The notes beneath the pieces are model-generated. The model saw nothing but the letters and a program-made list of their open reading frames with translations, ran no database searches and was not told the origin of the DNA. Positions 36,671 to 45,239 of a stretch of DNA of 64,000 nt are shown piece by piece. The stretch is from positions 620,001-684,000 of the forward strand of contig NZ_ML660162.1 in the NCBI RefSeq assembly GCF_007004725.1. The letters run 5' to 3'. The first letter of the stretch is position 1; each line of letters begins with the position of its first letter. The position numbers and the translations under genes are program-made. The DNA comes from Aliikangiella coralliicola. GTDB lineage: Bacteria; Pseudomonadota; Gammaproteobacteria; Enterobacterales; Kangiellaceae.

Positions 36671-37513
36671 TTAAGCTGAACAAGAAATTAGTTCTTGAGT
36701 ATCTACTCCCCATTTTTTGCAAAACTCTAAATTTAGTTCAGGTTTTGACACGGGAGGAATATACATTGTTGTAATCGTTTTAACGCTGACTGAAGTTAAG
36801 TTTGCAAGTAAAATTTTTTCTGTTCTTGGCTCTATGATGGGCAACGTCGTTGCCTCATATAAAATCACTTCGTGATTTTCTGGATACCACTCAAGCATTC
36901 TGTCTTTTAGCATTGCCAAACCATTTTTGGCTGGATTAAATTTTTGCATTGATTCGTCCCCTGCAGCTCCAATTTGCCAAAGAACAAGCGCCGAATGAAT
37001 GTTGATTGAATGTTTATAAAACATAAACTGTGTCGCTTCATAGGCTTGGCAACCCATGTAACCGGGATCAACACCCAAGTCTGCAAATAAACAATCTTCC
37101 GCTGAGATTGATGGCAACATTTTTGCCTCAAATCCCTCACTTCTTGCTTGTTTGATTGAGGCATGTGAAGGGTTAACAAAAACACCTGGATGACCGTAAA
37201 ATACGGCACAAACATTCAGCCCATCACGAACATCAGACATTATCGACTCAACCATCTTATTGTAACCATCAATACGATTCGATCCGTTAACTGTATCTTG
37301 TGGTTTATAATAAAGTTCGTCTAAATTTTTGATATTGTCGTTCAGTTTTTGGATGGTCGAAAAGCCTAAGGGATCCGGAACTAGTGCATGAACGATATCG
37401 GCGGATTTAATATGTGCTATGGATTCTTGTGACAGATGTGCAGGTGTCAAAATTCCGGTGCCAACAATGACAAGGTTACCTGTTTTTTCGTTTTGCTTAC
37501 ACCTATCATCCAT
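36671..37513 (-). CDS. Borosin peptide backbone alpha-N-methyltransferase (split, SonM-like)
   Basis: A 280-aa SAM-dependent enzyme of the tetrapyrrole-methylase fold that methylates backbone amide nitrogens of a ribosomal peptide. Residues 15-25 (VIVGTGILTPA) start the fold. Arg80 and Tyr84 in NRIDGYNKM match the catalytic R-x3-Y of the fungal enzyme OphMA. VFYGHPGVFVNPSHASI (104-120), KMLPSISAEDCLFADLG (131-147) and VLWQIGAAG (177-185) are the hallmark borosin blocks, distinct from precorrin methylases and MazG-linked proteins. The strand TTMYIPP (248-254) closes the catalytic domain. Fungal enzymes carry the core peptide in cis at the C terminus; this one ends shortly after the domain, so the substrate must be in trans: the 73-aa gene just downstream. 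AAAGGGAA precedes the ATG. Confidence 0.92.
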   Translation of the reverse strand: MDDRCKQNEKTGNLVIVGTGILTPAHLSQESIAHIKSADIVHALVPDPLGFSTIQKLNDNIKNLDELYYKPQDTVNGSNRIDGYNKMVESIMSDVRDGLNVCAVFYGHPGVFVNPSHASIKQARSEGFEAKMLPSISAEDCLFADLGVDPGYMGCQAYEATQFMFYKHSINIHSALVLWQIGAAGDESMQKFNPAKNGLAMLKDRMLEWYPENHEVILYEATTLPIIEPRTEKILLANLTSVSVKTITTMYIPPVSKPELNLEFCKKWGVDTQELISCSA

Positions 37514-37614
37514 AGGCTTCCCTTTAAAATTAATTGTACTGATAATTGCTTATAACTACTTATTAGTCTTATTGAGTTTGATACTACCGGAACAGAAATG
37601 CTGGTACAATCGGA

Positions 37615-37634
37615 CCACTGCAATGGGGTGCAGT
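37615..37634. promoter_or_regulatory. Candidate palindromic operator upstream of marR
   Basis: An inverted repeat of ACTGCA/TGCAGT arms with a 6-nt centre lies about 105 bp before the marR GTG and about 100 bp before the borosin methyltransferase start. MarR proteins bind such dyads, so it could control either divergent gene; this is speculative. Confidence 0.3.
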
Positions 37635-37737
37635 CGAGCCATAAAAAATGAAAAAATATCGCATTTGTAGAACTTTATTGAATTTTATTTGGGCTAATAA
37701 TTAGCTTTGCTAACTAAATCGAGTTTATGGACCCAGT

Positions 37738-38139
37738 GTGAGCATAGAAACAAAACTTCTCCGGTTGAATCGCTATTTGAATATGACGGCGCAAAATGCG
37801 GAAATTTCCGCAGCAAGATTTGACGTATTGCGAATCATTCAAGAGAAAAATCCCGTTACGCTGCGCCAGCTTTGTGATATTCAAGGTGTCAGCATGCCCA
37901 CTATGTCCAAATTAGTGGATGAGTTGCAAAAAGATAACCTGGTTATTCGGGCTCAATCTAAGGATGACGGGCGACAGCGGTGGATTGTCCCCACTCAAAA
38001 AGGGCTGCAGATTTTTGCCGAAGCAGCGCTAGCGAGTAAAGAAAAATGGGAAAAGAAACTCGGCGATCTCAGCAAAGAGCAGCAACAAACATTGTTAGAG
38101 TCGCTCGATTTATTGCTGGAAAGATTGAGCACCAGCTAG
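37738..38139 (+). CDS. MarR-family transcriptional regulator
   Basis: A 133-aa winged-helix regulator starting at GTG. It shows SAARFDVLRIIQEKNPVTLRQLCDIQGVSMPTMSKLVDELQKDNLVIRAQSKDDGRQRWIVPTQKG, the complete MarR helix-turn-helix and wing with the conserved DDxR motif, flanked by dimerisation helices. It is divergent from the borosin methyltransferase (224-bp shared region) and convergent with the SufR-like regulator. The two share a CTAG at their stops and overlap by 4 bp. Ligand and targets are unknown; autoregulation and control of the divergent RiPP genes are possibilities. Confidence 0.88.
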   Translation: MSIETKLLRLNRYLNMTAQNAEISAARFDVLRIIQEKNPVTLRQLCDIQGVSMPTMSKLVDELQKDNLVIRAQSKDDGRQRWIVPTQKGLQIFAEAALASKEKWEKKLGDLSKEQQQTLLESLDLLLERLSTS

Positions 38140-38780
38140 GCTTCTACGCGATAAGCACACCGTCTCGCCCCTTCCAGAATATACTCTGTTCTTTCTATCT
38201 TACACCCTAGAACCTGCTTAAAAATACTCAGTTCTGAACGACAAAACTGTTGGCACTGGGTGGCTGCCGAACAGATGGGACAGTTGTTCTCGACTAAAAA
38301 TAATTGCCCGTCTTCCTCAACCACCTCTGCCATGTAACCTTCATTGGTGCGAATTTCGGCGAGTTTGCTTAGCTTTTCCGGCACCGTTTCAAATTGAGCG
38401 AGTTGCTGCTGGTAACTGTCACGCATTTCTTTTTCCCTGATTGTAATCAGGTTATCTAATGCATTTTCGCCGAGCTCTTGTTGGATATGCCCTAAAAGAT
38501 TAACGAGTAAAGCGGAATGGGTATTCGGAAACTGTGACTGAGCTTTTCGGGTCAAGTACCACTTTTTCTTGGGGCGCCCTCTTCCTTCTGCAATAAACTG
38601 ATGCTCAAGCAAGCCCTGATGCTCCATATTTTCAAGATGCTGTCGCGCGCCCATTGAAGTCATCTTGAGTATTTCTGCTACCTGCCCGGCAGTCAATTCT
38701 CCACGGGTTTTCAGCAAGTGAAGAATTTTGCTCTGACTGGCGTTATTTTCGTTGCTTGTTTTATTATCTGAGGTGTTCAT
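38136..38780 (-). CDS. HTH regulator with cysteine cluster (SufR-like)
   Basis: A 214-aa regulator. The N-terminal winged helix (about 15-75) has ILHLLKTRGELTAGQVAEILKMTSMGARQHLENMEHQGLLEH and the wing GRGRPKKKWYLT. The C-terminal half ends in NNCPICSAATQCQQFCRSEL, GCKIERTEYILEGARRCAYRV, with several Cys at spacing similar to SufR/ArsR-like Fe-S or metal sensors. It abuts the MFS gene with no gap, which is read first, so the regulator probably controls its own exporter operon. A metal, Fe-S or redox signal is inferred only from the Cys pattern. Confidence 0.82.
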   Translation of the reverse strand: MNTSDNKTSNENNASQSKILHLLKTRGELTAGQVAEILKMTSMGARQHLENMEHQGLLEHQFIAEGRGRPKKKWYLTRKAQSQFPNTHSALLVNLLGHIQQELGENALDNLITIREKEMRDSYQQQLAQFETVPEKLSKLAEIRTNEGYMAEVVEEDGQLFLVENNCPICSAATQCQQFCRSELSIFKQVLGCKIERTEYILEGARRCAYRVEA

Positions 38781-40007
38781 TTATGCCTCGACGGTGCTAT
38801 TTTTCAGTTGCTTTTCAGGAGTCTGAAACAAAAATACAGATAATACAATTAGTGCGGCGGCAAGCCAAAGAGTTGTGGTTGCGCTGATGAGAGCAACAAT
38901 ACTGCCACCGATAGCGATGACGACATTGGTGAAACAAAACACGCTCACCTGAAGCCCCATGATTTTACCTTGACCATGATGCCCGAAATACTCAGATAGC
39001 ATTGCAGGAAACACGATATTGATGACAGCTATCACTGCGCCGGTTAACGCCAATGGCAGGTATACCGATTCGGCATCGAGAAAAGTCGCAACGATGATAA
39101 GTCCAGCAAATATTAAATTTCCACCCAATAATGCCTTCTTTTCGCCGATCTTTTTTGGTATTTTTTCTGCAATTGTCGAGCTAACCAAAACCATCAGGAG
39201 AGTGATCGCCACAGTAATCCAGGCAATTTCTTTGCTATTAAAAGAATAGGATTCGACTAACCACAAAGGATAAAACTCATAGTAAGCATTGATGCCGAGT
39301 GTATAAATAAAGTAGTAAATAAAGAAGTGTCGAATTGCCGGAATTTTTAACAAAGTCGCCGAGTGGTTACTTTTAATTTCTTGCCATAAGGGCAGTGTTG
39401 AACGTTTTTGAGGCGGCTGATCCGGCAAAGTGAAAAATACCAGGATGAGGGATAACAACACCGCAATCGCCGCGATGTAAAAAGGCGTTTCGATGCCATA
39501 AGGCATAAGATACCCACCTGCTAACGGGCCGACTAACCATCCACCATAAACCGTTGCATACAGCAGTGATAATGAACGTCCTCTATCAATATGTGGGTGC
39601 AGTTCTACGGCGATTGCTCGGGCTACAGAAATATTACCTTCACAAAAACCGGTAATCAGTCGCGCAGTAATAAAGCCAATGAATGAACTTTGCTGAATCG
39701 CCCATCCGGTCACCAGGTAACCCAGAATACTACCAATTAACGAATAAATTAAAATTGATTTTCGGCCATATCGATCAGACAAAGACCCTATTATGTTGCT
39801 TCCGATCAAAATGCCCAGAGGGTATGTGGCCAATGCGATACCCAATAAAATTTTAGGATCTATTCCGCCAAAATTGATTAAGGGATCATCACCACCACTC
39901 ATAAAATAGGGCGACAAAATCGGGTAAGGTAAAGCAATACCTGCGGTTCCTAATAAAGAAACCAACATGATCGTTGCTAAAATCAGTCTGGCTTGCACTT
40001 TCTCCAT
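38781..40007 (-). CDS. MFS transporter (drug/efflux type)
   Basis: A 408-aa inner-membrane protein with about 12 hydrophobic segments and the MFS loop motif between helices 2 and 3: GSNIIGSLSDRYGRKSILI (G-x-L-S-D-R-x-G-R-K). Helix 5 contains the antiporter-like GWLVGPLAGGYL. These favour a proton-coupled exporter of the DHA1 group. It is the first gene of an operon with the SufR-like regulator. Substrate unknown. Confidence 0.88.
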   Translation of the reverse strand: MEKVQARLILATIMLVSLLGTAGIALPYPILSPYFMSGGDDPLINFGGIDPKILLGIALATYPLGILIGSNIIGSLSDRYGRKSILIYSLIGSILGYLVTGWAIQQSSFIGFITARLITGFCEGNISVARAIAVELHPHIDRGRSLSLLYATVYGGWLVGPLAGGYLMPYGIETPFYIAAIAVLLSLILVFFTLPDQPPQKRSTLPLWQEIKSNHSATLLKIPAIRHFFIYYFIYTLGINAYYEFYPLWLVESYSFNSKEIAWITVAITLLMVLVSSTIAEKIPKKIGEKKALLGGNLIFAGLIIVATFLDAESVYLPLALTGAVIAVINIVFPAMLSEYFGHHGQGKIMGLQVSVFCFTNVVIAIGGSIVALISATTTLWLAAALIVLSVFLFQTPEKQLKNSTVEA

Positions 40008-40407
40008 AATTATTGCCTGTTTTTAGAGTTGGGGTTTTTATATATAAGGTAATTGGTTTATATATTAAAAGCTGTGAGTAAAAAGTGCTAATAGAATTAA
40101 AATATAGTCTGTATACTTTCTTCCTATGCTTTTCGTTGAGTTTGGAAAACTTTGCTAACCGGCTGTTTTTCAAAGGTTTTAACGAACAGTGGAGAAGAAA
40201 CTGAATAGGATTCAGAATTTTATAGAATAATAACTCGATAAAAGCTGATCTTTTATACAAAAGCAAGACACAAAGTTTGAAAAATCAGTATAATCACGCT
40301 CAATTAACAAAAAATAACCTATGCTTAGATGTATCTAATTGTTGGTTAGAATTGATGGCTTTTGACAAAGCTTTTTACCACTTAACAGACATTTAGGGGA
40401 CTTTGGT
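40008..40407. other. 400-bp divergent promoter region
   Basis: This gap separates the MFS and the oxidoreductase operons. Two direct TTTATATAT elements (40037-40047 and 40057-40068, about 20 bp apart) sit next to the MFS start and could be operator half-sites. A TATAAT at 40289-40294 and a TTGACA at 40362-40367 lie before the oxidoreductase gene, though neither has a clear partner box. No gene is evident in it. Confidence 0.45.
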
Positions 40408-42189
40408 GTGAAGCCAACAAATATTAAAGATCCTGAATATTTTCACAAGGTTGTAGACTGTCAGTATGCGTGTCCCGCGCATACACCGGTGCCAGAATAT
40501 ATTCGACTGATTGCCGCAGGGCGTTATGATGATGCCTATATGATTAATTGGGAGTCGAATGTATTCCCTGGCATCTTGGGTCGGGTTTGTGATCGTCCCT
40601 GTGAGCCGGCATGCAGGCGCGGCCGAGTTGAAGAAGAGCCGGTTGCAATTTGCAGATTGAAACGTGTTGCAGCAGATAATAAAGAAGATATAAAAGATCG
40701 ACTGCCAACCATCATGCCGAAAAATGGTAAAAAGATTGCACTGGTTGGTGCTGGACCTGCGTCACTGACTGTTGCTCGTGATCTTGCCCCATTGGGTTAT
40801 GAAGTTGAGCTCTTTGATGAACAAGACATCGGCGGCGGTTTCATGCGCAATCAGATTCCCTCTTTCCGCCTCCCAATCGAAGTGTTAAACGAAGAAGTTA
40901 ACTACATTCTTGATATGGGCGTTGCTGCTCATTTTAAACATTATGTCGATAGTTTAAAAAGTTTAGTCGATAAAGATTATGACGCTATTTTTGTTGGGTC
41001 TGGCGCGCCAAATGGCCGCGACTTGACTAAATTACCTGGGCGTCAGGAAGGCGATGACAGCATTCATGTTGGTATTAATTGGCTTGATAGTGTGGCTTTT
41101 GAGCACACTAAGTCTATCGGCGAAAACGTCATCGTGTTAGGCGGCGGTAACACCGCTATGGATTGTTGCCGTACTGCGCTTCGATTAGGCGGGAAAAACG
41201 TCAAAATTGTCGTGCGTAGTCCACAGGCTGATATGAAAGCATCACCTTGGGAAATTGAAGATGCAATTTCGGAAGGCGTACCGATTTTCGAAAACCATAC
41301 ACCGAAAGAATTTGTGGTAGAAAACGGTAAATTGACCGGAATGAAGTTTGAAAAGGTGCGCGCTGAATATGATGAAAATGGTAAGCGTTCTTTAGTACCA
41401 ACCGGTGAAGATTTAGTTTTCATGGAAGCAGACCAGGTCTTGATTGCGATTGGTCAGGATAATGCGTTCCCTTGGATTGAGAGAGACATTGGCATTGAGT
41501 TTGGCAAGTGGGATATGCCGGTTGTCGATCAGGTGACGTTCCAGTCTACCAATGAGCGAGTTTTCTTCGGCGGTGATGCTGCTTTCGGGCCATCAAATAT
41601 CATTACCGCAGTTGCCCACGGCCATCAGGCCGCGATTTCAATTCACAAGTTTTGTCAGGGCGAAAGTTTAACTGACAGACCCGCGCCGCAGGTTAATTTA
41701 TTGTCACAGAAAATGGGTTTCCACGAGTGGACCTATGATAATGAAATTGATCATGACAAGCGCCATCTGGTGCCTCACGTTGATAAGGAAATTGCACTAA
41801 ACAACTTAAAAGTTGAAGTTGAAAAAGGCTACGATCAAGATTTAGGTTACGAAGAAGCCATGCGTTGTCTGAATTGCGACGTGCAAACGGTATTTACTGA
41901 CAACCTTTGTATTGAATGTGATGCATGTGCTGACGTTTGTCCGACTAACTGTATTAATTTTACGGACAACGGTGAGGAAGAAGACCTTAGAACACGTCTA
42001 CTAGAACCGGCTAATTTAACCGATCAGGATTTATATGTTTCTGGCGAATTAAAAACTAGCCGAGTGATGGTGAAAGACGAAAATGTTTGTCTCCACTGTG
42101 GTTTATGTGCCGAACGCTGTCCGACGGCAGCATGGGACATGCAAAAATTTTCTTATTCTGTTACTAAGGCGGGCAAAGAATGCGCATAG
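40408..42189 (+). CDS. GltD-like FAD/NAD(P) oxidoreductase with [4Fe-4S] clusters, partner of 2-oxoacid oxidoreductase
   Basis: A 593-aa cytoplasmic flavoprotein starting at GTG with AGGGGAC upstream. Residues about 10-80 are a Fer4_20 cap (CQYACPAHTPV, CDRPCEPACRRGRVEEEP). FAD and NAD(P) folds follow (VALVGAGPASLTVARDLAPLGYEV near 107 and VIVLGGGNTAMDCCRTALRLG near 237). The C terminus has ferredoxin-type clusters CIECDACADVCPTNC and CLHCGLCAERCPTAA. It overlaps the next gene by 10 bp. In this arrangement it would pass electrons between the 2-oxoacid oxidoreductase and NAD(P)(H). The family is related to the small subunit of glutamate synthase, but no large subunit is present. Confidence 0.88.
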   Translation: MKPTNIKDPEYFHKVVDCQYACPAHTPVPEYIRLIAAGRYDDAYMINWESNVFPGILGRVCDRPCEPACRRGRVEEEPVAICRLKRVAADNKEDIKDRLPTIMPKNGKKIALVGAGPASLTVARDLAPLGYEVELFDEQDIGGGFMRNQIPSFRLPIEVLNEEVNYILDMGVAAHFKHYVDSLKSLVDKDYDAIFVGSGAPNGRDLTKLPGRQEGDDSIHVGINWLDSVAFEHTKSIGENVIVLGGGNTAMDCCRTALRLGGKNVKIVVRSPQADMKASPWEIEDAISEGVPIFENHTPKEFVVENGKLTGMKFEKVRAEYDENGKRSLVPTGEDLVFMEADQVLIAIGQDNAFPWIERDIGIEFGKWDMPVVDQVTFQSTNERVFFGGDAAFGPSNIITAVAHGHQAAISIHKFCQGESLTDRPAPQVNLLSQKMGFHEWTYDNEIDHDKRHLVPHVDKEIALNNLKVEVEKGYDQDLGYEEAMRCLNCDVQTVFTDNLCIECDACADVCPTNCINFTDNGEEEDLRTRLLEPANLTDQDLYVSGELKTSRVMVKDENVCLHCGLCAERCPTAAWDMQKFSYSVTKAGKECA

Positions 42190-44036
42190 AAGCGGTTAAT
42201 GATTTTGTCATTCGCTTTGCGAATGTGAACGGTACTGGATCTGCCAGTGCGAATAATATGTTTTCCAAAGCAGTGTTTAGAATGGGAGTGCCGGTTAGTC
42301 CGAAAAATATTTTCCCTTCTAACATTCAGGGTTTACCAACCTGGTTTGAAGTTCGAGTCACTGAAAAAGGTCATCTGGGTAGTCGAGGTGATGTCGATTT
42401 CGTTGTGGCGATTAATGGCCAGACGATGCGTAAAGACTATGATTCGTTGTTGCCCGGCGGATATTTTTTGTTCGATTCTACCAAAGCTTTGCCGAGAGAT
42501 TTTAAACGAGACGACATTATCGAAATTGGCATTCCGTTAACTCAGATGTGTATCGATAACTACACCAACCCGAGACAACGCCAGTTATTTAAAAATATTA
42601 TTTACGTTGGTGCCCTCGCCTATCTTTTCGATATGGAGTTTGAGGTATTAACCAATATGGTTAAGGATCAGTTTGCTAAAAAAGAGAAATTGATACCACC
42701 GAATATTGGTGCGCTCGAATTAGGTTACAACTATGCCAAAGAACATTACCCAAATGCTTGTGGCTTGAAGGTTCAACGTCGAGATAATGTAGGCGATTCA
42801 ATTATCATTGACGGTAATAGTGCCGCTGGTCTTGGTGCTGTTTACGGCGGTGCAACAGTCGTTGGTTGGTATCCGATTACACCATCAACATCTGTGGTCG
42901 AAGCATTTGAAAAGTATGCAAAAAAATTCCGCATAGAAGATGACACTAAACAAAATAAGTTCGCCATTATTCAGGCCGAAGATGAACTGGCCGCTATTGG
43001 TATGGCCATAGGTGCTAACTGGAACGGCGCTCGCGCTTTTACCGCAACGTCGGGTCCTGGCGTATCATTAATGAGTGAATTTTTAGGCCTTGCTTATTTT
43101 GCAGAAATTCCGGTTGTCTTAATGGACATTCAGAGAAGCGGTCCGAGTACAGGAATGCCCACAAGAACTCAACAGTCAGATGTTATTTCTGCCGCTTACG
43201 CGTCGCATGGTGATACCAAGCAAGTTTTGTTGATTCCTTGTGACCCCGCTGAATGTTTTGAAATGTCTGCCACAGCTTTTGATTTGGCTGACAGATTACA
43301 AACGCCTGTCATTTTATTATCGGATCTTGATTTGGGAATGAACGATCATATGAGTCGACCGCTGATATGGGATGATGAACGTAAATATGATCGCGGAAAA
43401 GTATTAACTGCTGAAGATTTGGATAATATGAAAGAACGTTGGGGTCGTTATAAAGACGTCGATGGTGATGGCATCGGTTATCGAACTTATCCTGGTACTC
43501 ACCCAACTAAAGGCTCTTACTTTACTCGTGGTTCTTCACATGACGATTATGCTGCCTACACTGAAGACAGCGGCGTTTATGAAGATAATATGCAGCGATT
43601 GGTTAAAAAGTGGGATACGGCAAAAGATTTAGTACCAAAACCACAAATTAAATACCGCGACGAAAATTCGAAGGTTGCCGCAATTTTTTATGGCACGAGC
43701 GCGCAAGCTAGCTATGAAGCGCTCGATGGTTTGGAAGCTGAAAATATCAAAATTAATACTTGCCGAATCAAGTCTTTCCCCTTCCATCCTGATATTAAGG
43801 ATTTCATTGAGCAACACGACACTATTTTTGTTATCGAGCAAAATCGTGATGCGCAAATGAGAACTTTGCTTATCAATGAGTTCAACACTGGCACCGAAAA
43901 ATTACAGTCAATATTGAATATCGACGGAATGCCGATCCGAGCCCGTCGAATCAAACGGAAAATTGAAAGAATGTTAAATGGTGAAAATGTTAATCCTTTT
44001 ACGACGGCCAATAGCGGTAAAGAGGTAGCGGCATGA
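42180..44036 (+). CDS. 2-oxoacid:ferredoxin-type oxidoreductase, fused gamma-alpha subunit
   Basis: A 618-aa subunit whose first about 190 residues are the gamma domain (VNGTGSASANNMFSKAVFRMGV) and the rest the alpha (POR_N) domain with GWYPITPSTSVVEAFE, QAEDELAAIGMAIGANWNGARAFTATSGPGVSLMSEF and the DVDGDGIGYRTYPGT insertion typical of KorA. It supplies the pyrimidine-side contacts and the CoA-binding half; TPP sits in the beta subunit. ATG overlaps the GltD-like gene and the next ATG overlaps its stop by 4 bp. The likely substrate is 2-oxoglutarate, from similarity to KorAB; pyruvate or a branched 2-oxoacid cannot be excluded. Confidence 0.88.
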   Translation: MRIEAVNDFVIRFANVNGTGSASANNMFSKAVFRMGVPVSPKNIFPSNIQGLPTWFEVRVTEKGHLGSRGDVDFVVAINGQTMRKDYDSLLPGGYFLFDSTKALPRDFKRDDIIEIGIPLTQMCIDNYTNPRQRQLFKNIIYVGALAYLFDMEFEVLTNMVKDQFAKKEKLIPPNIGALELGYNYAKEHYPNACGLKVQRRDNVGDSIIIDGNSAAGLGAVYGGATVVGWYPITPSTSVVEAFEKYAKKFRIEDDTKQNKFAIIQAEDELAAIGMAIGANWNGARAFTATSGPGVSLMSEFLGLAYFAEIPVVLMDIQRSGPSTGMPTRTQQSDVISAAYASHGDTKQVLLIPCDPAECFEMSATAFDLADRLQTPVILLSDLDLGMNDHMSRPLIWDDERKYDRGKVLTAEDLDNMKERWGRYKDVDGDGIGYRTYPGTHPTKGSYFTRGSSHDDYAAYTEDSGVYEDNMQRLVKKWDTAKDLVPKPQIKYRDENSKVAAIFYGTSAQASYEALDGLEAENIKINTCRIKSFPFHPDIKDFIEQHDTIFVIEQNRDAQMRTLLINEFNTGTEKLQSILNIDGMPIRARRIKRKIERMLNGENVNPFTTANSGKEVAA

Positions 44037-45085
44037 GTTATTTAAAGTCCAGGTTTCGTCATCCTGAATCGGCCAAAAATGACCTGGGATATACAAAGGC
44101 TAATTACGAAGGTGCTTTGTCGACGTTATGCGCGGGTTGTGGGCATGACTCTATCAGTAACTCGATCATCAATGCGTGTTTTGAGTTATCACTTGAGCCC
44201 CATAAAATTGCCAAAATGTCTGGTATTGGTTGCTCGTCAAAGACTCCTGCGTATTTTCTGTCGAACTCTCATGGTTTCAATTCTGTCCATGGCCGAATGC
44301 CATCGGTAACCACCGGTGCCAATATGGCTAACCGTGACCTGGTTTACGTGGGTATTTCTGGTGATGGAGACACAGCTTCGATTGGAATGGGACAGTTCAT
44401 GCATCTGGTTCGCCGGAATATCAACATGGTTTATATCGTGATGAACAATGGCGTTTATGGATTGACTAAAGGCCAGGATTCGGCCACCGCTGATGTCGGT
44501 AGTGCGAGTAAAAAAGGTGTGCCTAACATGTACGAGCCGATGGATTTGTGCGAGCTGGCCATTTCTCTTGGTTCGGGTTACGTCGCGAGAAGTTTTTCTG
44601 GCGATAAAGACCAGTTAGTTCCTCTTATTAAAGGCGCAATAAAACACAACGGTTTTGCACTGATTGACTGTATTTCCCCTTGCGTGACTTTTAACAATAA
44701 TAACGGTTCTACCAAAAGTTACGAATGGGTTCGTGATCACAAAGAAGCGACAGGTACTTTTGATCTGGTACCTCACGAACAAGAAATTAAAGTACAGGAT
44801 CCGGAGCAGTTGCACGAAAGTGTCAAATTGCATGATGGTTCAGTCATTAATTTGCATCGTCAGCCGGGCTCTCTGGATATTAAGTGTAGAGAATCGGTTT
44901 TATCGGCATTGGAAGAAGCGAAGCAAAGTGGCCAGGTGTTAACTGGGTTACTGCACCTTAATAGTGATTCGCAAAATACCCATGAAATTATTAATACGTC
45001 CAAGCGGCCACTCAATACCATGGACGAAGCCGATCTTTGTCCTGGCAATGATTTGCTACAAGCTTTTAATCAGAGTTTAAGATAA
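44033..45085 (+). CDS. 2-oxoacid:ferredoxin-type oxidoreductase, beta (TPP-binding) subunit
   Basis: A 350-aa TPP-binding subunit. The block LCAGCGHDSISNSII gives a Fe-S/TPP-region Cys pair, and GIGCSSKTPAYFLSNSHGFNSVHGRMPSVTTG is the KorB-type signature with a third Cys. GISGDGDTASIGMGQFMHLVRRN holds the GDGD metal/TPP motif, and NNGVYGLTKGQDSATA the catalytic pocket. The C-terminal 80 residues extend beyond the minimal core. Operon with the two preceding genes, ending in a strong terminator. Confidence 0.88.
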   Translation: MSYLKSRFRHPESAKNDLGYTKANYEGALSTLCAGCGHDSISNSIINACFELSLEPHKIAKMSGIGCSSKTPAYFLSNSHGFNSVHGRMPSVTTGANMANRDLVYVGISGDGDTASIGMGQFMHLVRRNINMVYIVMNNGVYGLTKGQDSATADVGSASKKGVPNMYEPMDLCELAISLGSGYVARSFSGDKDQLVPLIKGAIKHNGFALIDCISPCVTFNNNNGSTKSYEWVRDHKEATGTFDLVPHEQEIKVQDPEQLHESVKLHDGSVINLHRQPGSLDIKCRESVLSALEEAKQSGQVLTGLLHLNSDSQNTHEIINTSKRPLNTMDEADLCPGNDLLQAFNQSLR

Positions 45086-45145
45086 ATATGTCTGGTGACA
45101 TTTTAAGTTAATCATTTCATTAGATAGTTAAAATTAATACTGTTT

Positions 45146-45171
45146 AAAAACGCGCTTTATTGCGCGTTTTT
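45146..45171 (+). terminator. Terminator after the 2-oxoacid oxidoreductase operon
   Basis: The stem AAAAACGCGC/GCGCGTTTTT with a 6-nt loop ends in a T-run, about 60 bp after the beta-subunit stop. It separates the operon from dapB. Confidence 0.85.
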
Positions 45172-45239
45172 ATTCTGCACTCTACTAATAGTTTTTAAGT
45201 AAAGCGATCTTAATTGATGATAAGTTCACAAGGATAATT

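Noticed and set aside
36671-37513. Reading the tetrapyrrole-methylase protein as a cobalamin or siroheme methylase
   Set aside because: The FYGHPGVF, SAEDCLFADLG and R-x3-Y blocks match borosin enzymes; no cobalamin or heme genes are nearby.
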